Positions 6,114 to 8,419 of a stretch of 8,419 nt of DNA are shown one piece after another. The notes under the pieces were generated by a model. That model worked only from the letters and a program-made list of their open reading frames with translations, had not been told where the DNA came from and did not search any database. Each line of letters starts with the position of its first letter. The first letter of the stretch is position 1. Source of the DNA: CAZVAO01 sp964625175 (GTDB lineage: Bacteria > Bacillota > UBA994 > PWPR01); NCBI GenBank assembly GCA_964625175.1, contig CAZVAO010000100.1, forward strand, positions 1-8,419. The letters are read 5' to 3'. The position numbers and the translations under genes were made by a program.

Positions 6114-6430
6114 TTTAAGATACACTTATTTGGTTACGTGTATCCAGTTTATAATTTCAGTTAGACATATATCTGGTAGCAGATCATCAATCAATAAGAC
6201 ATGGCTTTATTGGTGATAAGCATCGAGGAAGCATTTGCAAATCCGAGTTAATAATCAAGACTATTTATTGTACAGCAAGAAATCATCAAATAGCATTAAT
6301 TAGCATTGTGGACAAATTTGGATTATTTGAAATATGAATCTATTGTGTTGAATAGCTATCCATGGGTTTATTGAAAGTGTTGTCACAGGATTTTCTCCTG
6401 ATGACAACACTTTTTTGGTGCGTATATCTA
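6114..6430. other. 317-nt intergenic stretch, no gene supported
   Basis: Just after the DUF6429 stop lies a 7-bp hairpin, GATACAC/GTGTATC (6119-6125 with 6138-6144, 12-nt loop), without a T tract. One plus-strand frame is free of stops from 6155 to the TGA at 6335-6337. It has no ATG, no early start codon, no ribosome-binding site and no similarity I recognise. A short direct repeat, TAGCATT, occurs twice near 6291-6307. The stretch ends in the strong terminator at 6374-6416. It may be a 3' untranslated region, decayed gene remnant or unrecognised small RNA. Confidence 0.5.
6374..6416 (+). terminator. Strong intrinsic terminator
   Basis: A 12-bp perfect arm (AAAGTGTTGTCA, 6374-6385, with TGACAACACTTT, 6402-6413) continues through a single bulged A (6401) into a 5-bp CAGGA/TCCTG stem with a TTTTC loop. 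On the plus strand the T run is TTTTTT. This suits the end of the pRiA4b ORF-3/DUF6429 transcript. It begins 15 nt past the minus-strand ybaK stop codon, so it could also stop ybaK transcripts, although the T run on that strand is short (TTTCAA). Confidence 0.88.
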
Positions 6431-6913
6431 TTATTCCTTCACGAAATCTGCAAAACGTCCTTGTACGATGGTGACCAAATCCACTACTTTTAGTTCGATT
6501 TGTAGCCCTACTTTTCCACCGCTTACGATAATTTGATCTAACCCTTCAGCTGACCAATCCAAGAACGTCCTATATAACCGCTTCATCCCGATTGGGGAGC
6601 AGCCACCTTTTACGTAGCCTGTGGACTTGAAAAGGCCTTTCAATGGAAGCATTTCAATCTTCTTTTCTCCTGCAGCTTTAGCAGCCTTTTTGAGATCTAA
6701 TTCGTCGGAAACAGGAATAATGAATACATACAATTCTCTACTAGCACCCCGTACAACCAGCGTTTTATAGACGCAAAACGGATCCTTTCTAACTTTTTTG
6801 GCAACCGATATTCCGTCAATCAATCCATCACTCGCATCATACTCAATCACATGATAATCAACTTTAGATTGATCCAGTATGCGCATGGCATTTGTTTTCT
6901 TAATTTTCCCCAT
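6431..6913 (-). CDS. ybaK: YbaK/EbsC-type aminoacyl-tRNA deacylase (Cys-tRNA(Pro) deacylase)
   Basis: This 160-residue cytoplasmic protein is full length for the YbaK/EbsC family, which hydrolyses Cys-tRNA(Pro) made in error by prolyl-tRNA synthetase. Visible family features are KTNAMRILD at the N-terminus, DYHVIEYD (19-26), VYKTLVV with the invariant lysine K50, FIIPVSDELDLKKAAKAAG (64-82) and the GYVKGGCSPIGMK loop (99-111) that shapes the active site. The start is ATG 6913: on the minus strand AAAGGAG (6926-6920) stands 6 nt upstream. The frame is open for 12 more codons to an ATG at 6949, but that start has no ribosome-binding site. The gene is single on this strand and divergent from the NimA-like gene. 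Family members may act in trans on other misacylated tRNAs, so the exact specificity is inferred. Confidence 0.92.
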   Translation of the reverse strand: MGKIKKTNAMRILDQSKVDYHVIEYDASDGLIDGISVAKKVRKDPFCVYKTLVVRGASRELYVFIIPVSDELDLKKAAKAAGEKKIEMLPLKGLFKSTGYVKGGCSPIGMKRLYRTFLDWSAEGLDQIIVSGGKVGLQIELKVVDLVTIVQGRFADFVKE

Positions 6914-7113
6914 TCTATACTCCTTTGTTTGGTAATTAGCCCGGATCAATACACACTGCTTTTAATTTTAGTGCACTTAACAGGGGTATCTGCTAATATC
7001 TTTTTGTAATAGACTCCAAACCGCCACTCGGCATTCTGATAGATTACCCGTATTTCAATCTGAGTAGTGTTGTGCAGGTGTTTCAAGCACTATTTTGAGA
7101 TATGTGGCAATTC

Positions 7114-7149
7114 TATAATATTGACGTGAGTTATTAATTCTGTAATACT
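7114..7149 (+). promoter_or_regulatory. Candidate promoter region of the NimA-like gene
   Basis: TTGACG (7121-7126) followed after 17 nt by AATACT (7144-7149, 4 of 6) is the best-spaced pair, about 40 nt before the ATG. A perfect TATAAT at 7114-7119 overlaps the area but has no good -35. Either or both could be used. Confidence 0.45.
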
Positions 7150-7189
7150 CAATCTAAAGTAAAAATTGCACTTAAGGGGAGGACTCATT

Positions 7190-7684
7190 ATGTTCAGAAA
7201 TATGCGTAGGAAGAAACAAGTACTATCAAGAGAAGCGGTGGATAAGATTCTATACGAAGGCACATCAGGTGTTCTAGCAGTACTCGGGGACGATGGGTAT
7301 CCATATGCCGTCCCACTTAGTTACGTTTATGACGGTTATAGAATATATTTTCACAGCGCAAAAAGTGGACATAAAATGGATGCTATTGGCAAAGGAGCTA
7401 AAGTCTCATTTTGCGTAATTAATAGGGATGATATCATACCAGCTGAACTCACGACCTACTTCAGCTCTGTTGTTGTTTTCGGTAGAGCACGGATCATCGA
7501 AGACCCGTCAGAGAAAAGGAGGACACTCGAGCTTGTGGGGAAGCGTTACTCACCACAACATCAGAAGGAATCATTGGCAGAGATCGAGAAGCTGTTTAAT
7601 CAAGTGTGTATGGTTGCTATAGATATTGAACATGTGTCAGGAAAAGAAGCGATCGAATTAGTAAATAATAAATCATTAGAATAG
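7190..7684 (+). CDS. NimA-like pyridoxamine 5'-phosphate oxidase-family flavoprotein
   Basis: This 164-residue soluble protein belongs to the split-barrel FMN-binding group (COG3467) that includes the Nim nitroimidazole-resistance proteins. The pattern is clear: a basic MFRNMRRKKQVLS start, GVLAVLGDDGYPYAVPLSYVY (27-47, first barrel strands), YFHSAKSGHKMDAI (53-66, with H61 in the cofactor/ligand region), KVSFCVI (71-77), then TTYFSSVVVFGRARIIED (88-105). Length is normal for the family. In Nim proteins the fold is linked to reduction of 5-nitroimidazoles, but most relatives are housekeeping flavoproteins of unknown substrate, so resistance should not be assumed. ATG 7190 follows AAGGGGAGG (7174-7182); the longer in-frame TTG at 7166 precedes that site and is unlikely. 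The gene stands alone and ends before the hairpin at 7744-7800. Confidence 0.9.
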   Translation: MFRNMRRKKQVLSREAVDKILYEGTSGVLAVLGDDGYPYAVPLSYVYDGYRIYFHSAKSGHKMDAIGKGAKVSFCVINRDDIIPAELTTYFSSVVVFGRARIIEDPSEKRRTLELVGKRYSPQHQKESLAEIEKLFNQVCMVAIDIEHVSGKEAIELVNNKSLE

Positions 7685-7743
7685 TGTGTAGGCGATAAGC
7701 TAGAATCTCTGCAAATAGATGTATGCATTGAGGTATAACAAGA

Positions 7744-7800
7744 AAATAAGTAGGATAAAGGGAGCCTTGAAATTCAATAGGCTGCGCCTTTTACTTATTT
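7744..7800. terminator. Long composite hairpin between convergent genes
   Basis: AAATAAGTA (7744-7752) pairs with TACTTATTT (7792-7800). Inside, AAAGG pairs with CCTTT and AGCC (7763-7766) with GGCT (7780-7783), topped by TTGA/TCAA with an AAT loop. Small internal loops separate the blocks. It lies between the NimA-like stop (7684) and the methyltransferase stop (7845), and the paired A/T-rich ends give a T-rich end on either strand, so it probably terminates both. Confidence 0.7.
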
Positions 7801-7844
7801 GTGAGACAGAGGGTTGCTTCTGCCTACAGAGTCTTGAGAATTGT

Positions 7845-8419
7845 TTAGCCAATGGCCATGCGCTTTGCTGCCACAATATGAAAGATACCTGAATCTTCTA
7901 ATTCACATGTTTCAATCTCGAACAGATTGCTTTCTAGAAGCTGGGTATAGAAGGAGAGGTTCCTGCTGGAATCACGGAGATGTATGCCATACCCCGTTTT
8001 CCTTGTAAGCCCTTCCATTGCTATTTCTAAATGCACAATAAAAATGTCTTTATTAGATTCCTTCTTGGAAGGCAATTCAATATCCCAAATTTCGATAATG
8101 CCACCTGGTCTTAGAACACGGTGGATTTCTCCAATAGCCGCATCAATATCTTGATCCCTGAAATACATAAAAGAATAGAATACAGTTGCACGATTAAACT
8201 GCTGGTCAATAAATGATAATCTTGTTGCATCCATCACGATTTTTAGCGATTCTAAATGATTGATTTCAAGTAACTCATCTGCTCGAATATCTATGGCGAC
8301 AACATTCTCCCCAGAGATCATAGAGATGATCCCTTCGCCGCCACCACCAATATCTAGGATACGTTGGTCAGCAAAGTTTTCTTTTTTATCCAAGGTGACT
8401 TTGATTCGATCGGTTTCGA
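7845..8419 (-). CDS. Class I SAM-dependent methyltransferase, N-terminus beyond the window
   Basis: About 190 residues are visible and the reading frame stays open to the window edge, so the start is outside. The Rossmann-fold methyltransferase signatures are present: motif I RILDIGGGGEGI (SAM-binding glycine loop), VVAIDIRADEL with the acidic residue that binds the ribose, VMDATRL, and VLRPGGIIEIWDIELP (motif III-type with GG). The substrate cannot be inferred. The TTG at 8393 has no ribosome-binding site, and family members carry more residues before motif I, so I treat the gene as truncated by the window rather than starting there. It is convergent with the NimA-like gene across the hairpin at 7744-7800. 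Confidence 0.88.
   Translation of the reverse strand, partial: ETDRIKVTLDKKENFADQRILDIGGGGEGIISMISGENVVAIDIRADELLEINHLESLKIVMDATRLSFIDQQFNRATVFYSFMYFRDQDIDAAIGEIHRVLRPGGIIEIWDIELPSKKESNKDIFIVHLEIAMEGLTRKTGYGIHLRDSSRNLSFYTQLLESNLFEIETCELEDSGIFHIVAAKRMAIG

Noticed and set aside
6155..6337. Stop-free plus-strand frame of 60 codons
   Set aside because: It has no start codon near its beginning, no ribosome-binding site and no recognisable similarity. It is mentioned only as a possible remnant.
6973..7175. Direct repeat GCACTTAA at 6973-6980 and 7168-7175
   Set aside because: It is only 8 bp, and the second copy runs into the ribosome-binding site. Chance is likely, and there is no mobile-element boundary around it.
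1..8419. Search for a mobile element, CRISPR array, defence island or biosynthetic cluster
   Set aside because: No transposase, integrase, long terminal inverted repeats, regularly spaced repeats or known defence or biosynthesis domains were seen. The genes look like independent single-function units.

Overview
The window is an AT-rich stretch of bacterial chromosome. It has strong AAAGGAGG-type ribosome-binding sites, occasional GTG starts, short intergenic gaps with hairpin terminators, and small stand-alone families typical of Firmicutes: an XRE regulator with a membrane tail, a BltD-like acetyltransferase, a NimA-like flavoprotein, YbaK and DUF6429. I infer a low-GC Firmicute, possibly a clostridial or Paenibacillus/Desulfosporosinus-like spore-former, but nothing here fixes the genus. 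I see no rRNA, tRNA, CRISPR array, transposase, integrase or phage gene.

Layout. (1) 1-543, plus strand: a membrane-anchored XRE regulator, closed by a hairpin at 558-594. (2) 682-2376, minus strand: an M20 zinc amidohydrolase of the carboxypeptidase G2 type, then a GNAT acetyltransferase 63 nt downstream. They look like one operon, driven by a clear sigma-A-type promoter (TTGAGA-17-TATAAT) with a perfect 8-bp-arm palindrome just upstream. (3) 2576-4575, plus strand: a multi-pass DUF3267-like protein with an HELLH zinc motif, a metallo-beta-lactamase-fold hydrolase of the COG1237 type, and a 108-residue glycine-rich membrane protein of unknown role. The first two have their own -10 boxes, so they may not be co-transcribed. 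(4) 4747-6113, plus strand: a long pRiA4b ORF-3-family protein followed 50 nt later by a small DUF6429 protein, probably one transcript. A 317-nt stretch without a supported gene follows and ends in a very strong terminator at 6374-6416. (5) 6431-6913, minus strand: YbaK/EbsC-type aminoacyl-tRNA deacylase. (6) 7190-7684, plus strand: a NimA-like pyridoxamine-phosphate-oxidase-fold protein. (7) 7845-8419, minus strand: a class I SAM methyltransferase whose N-terminus runs off the window.

The genes are mostly independent one- or two-gene units on alternating strands, and no shared pathway is evident. I found no convincing new multi-gene system. The items most worth following up are the M20-GNAT operon with its palindromic promoter element, the pRiA4b ORF-3/DUF6429 pair, and the orphan membrane proteins. 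Several starts were moved downstream of the longest possible one because a good ribosome-binding site selects an internal codon; each entry says so.
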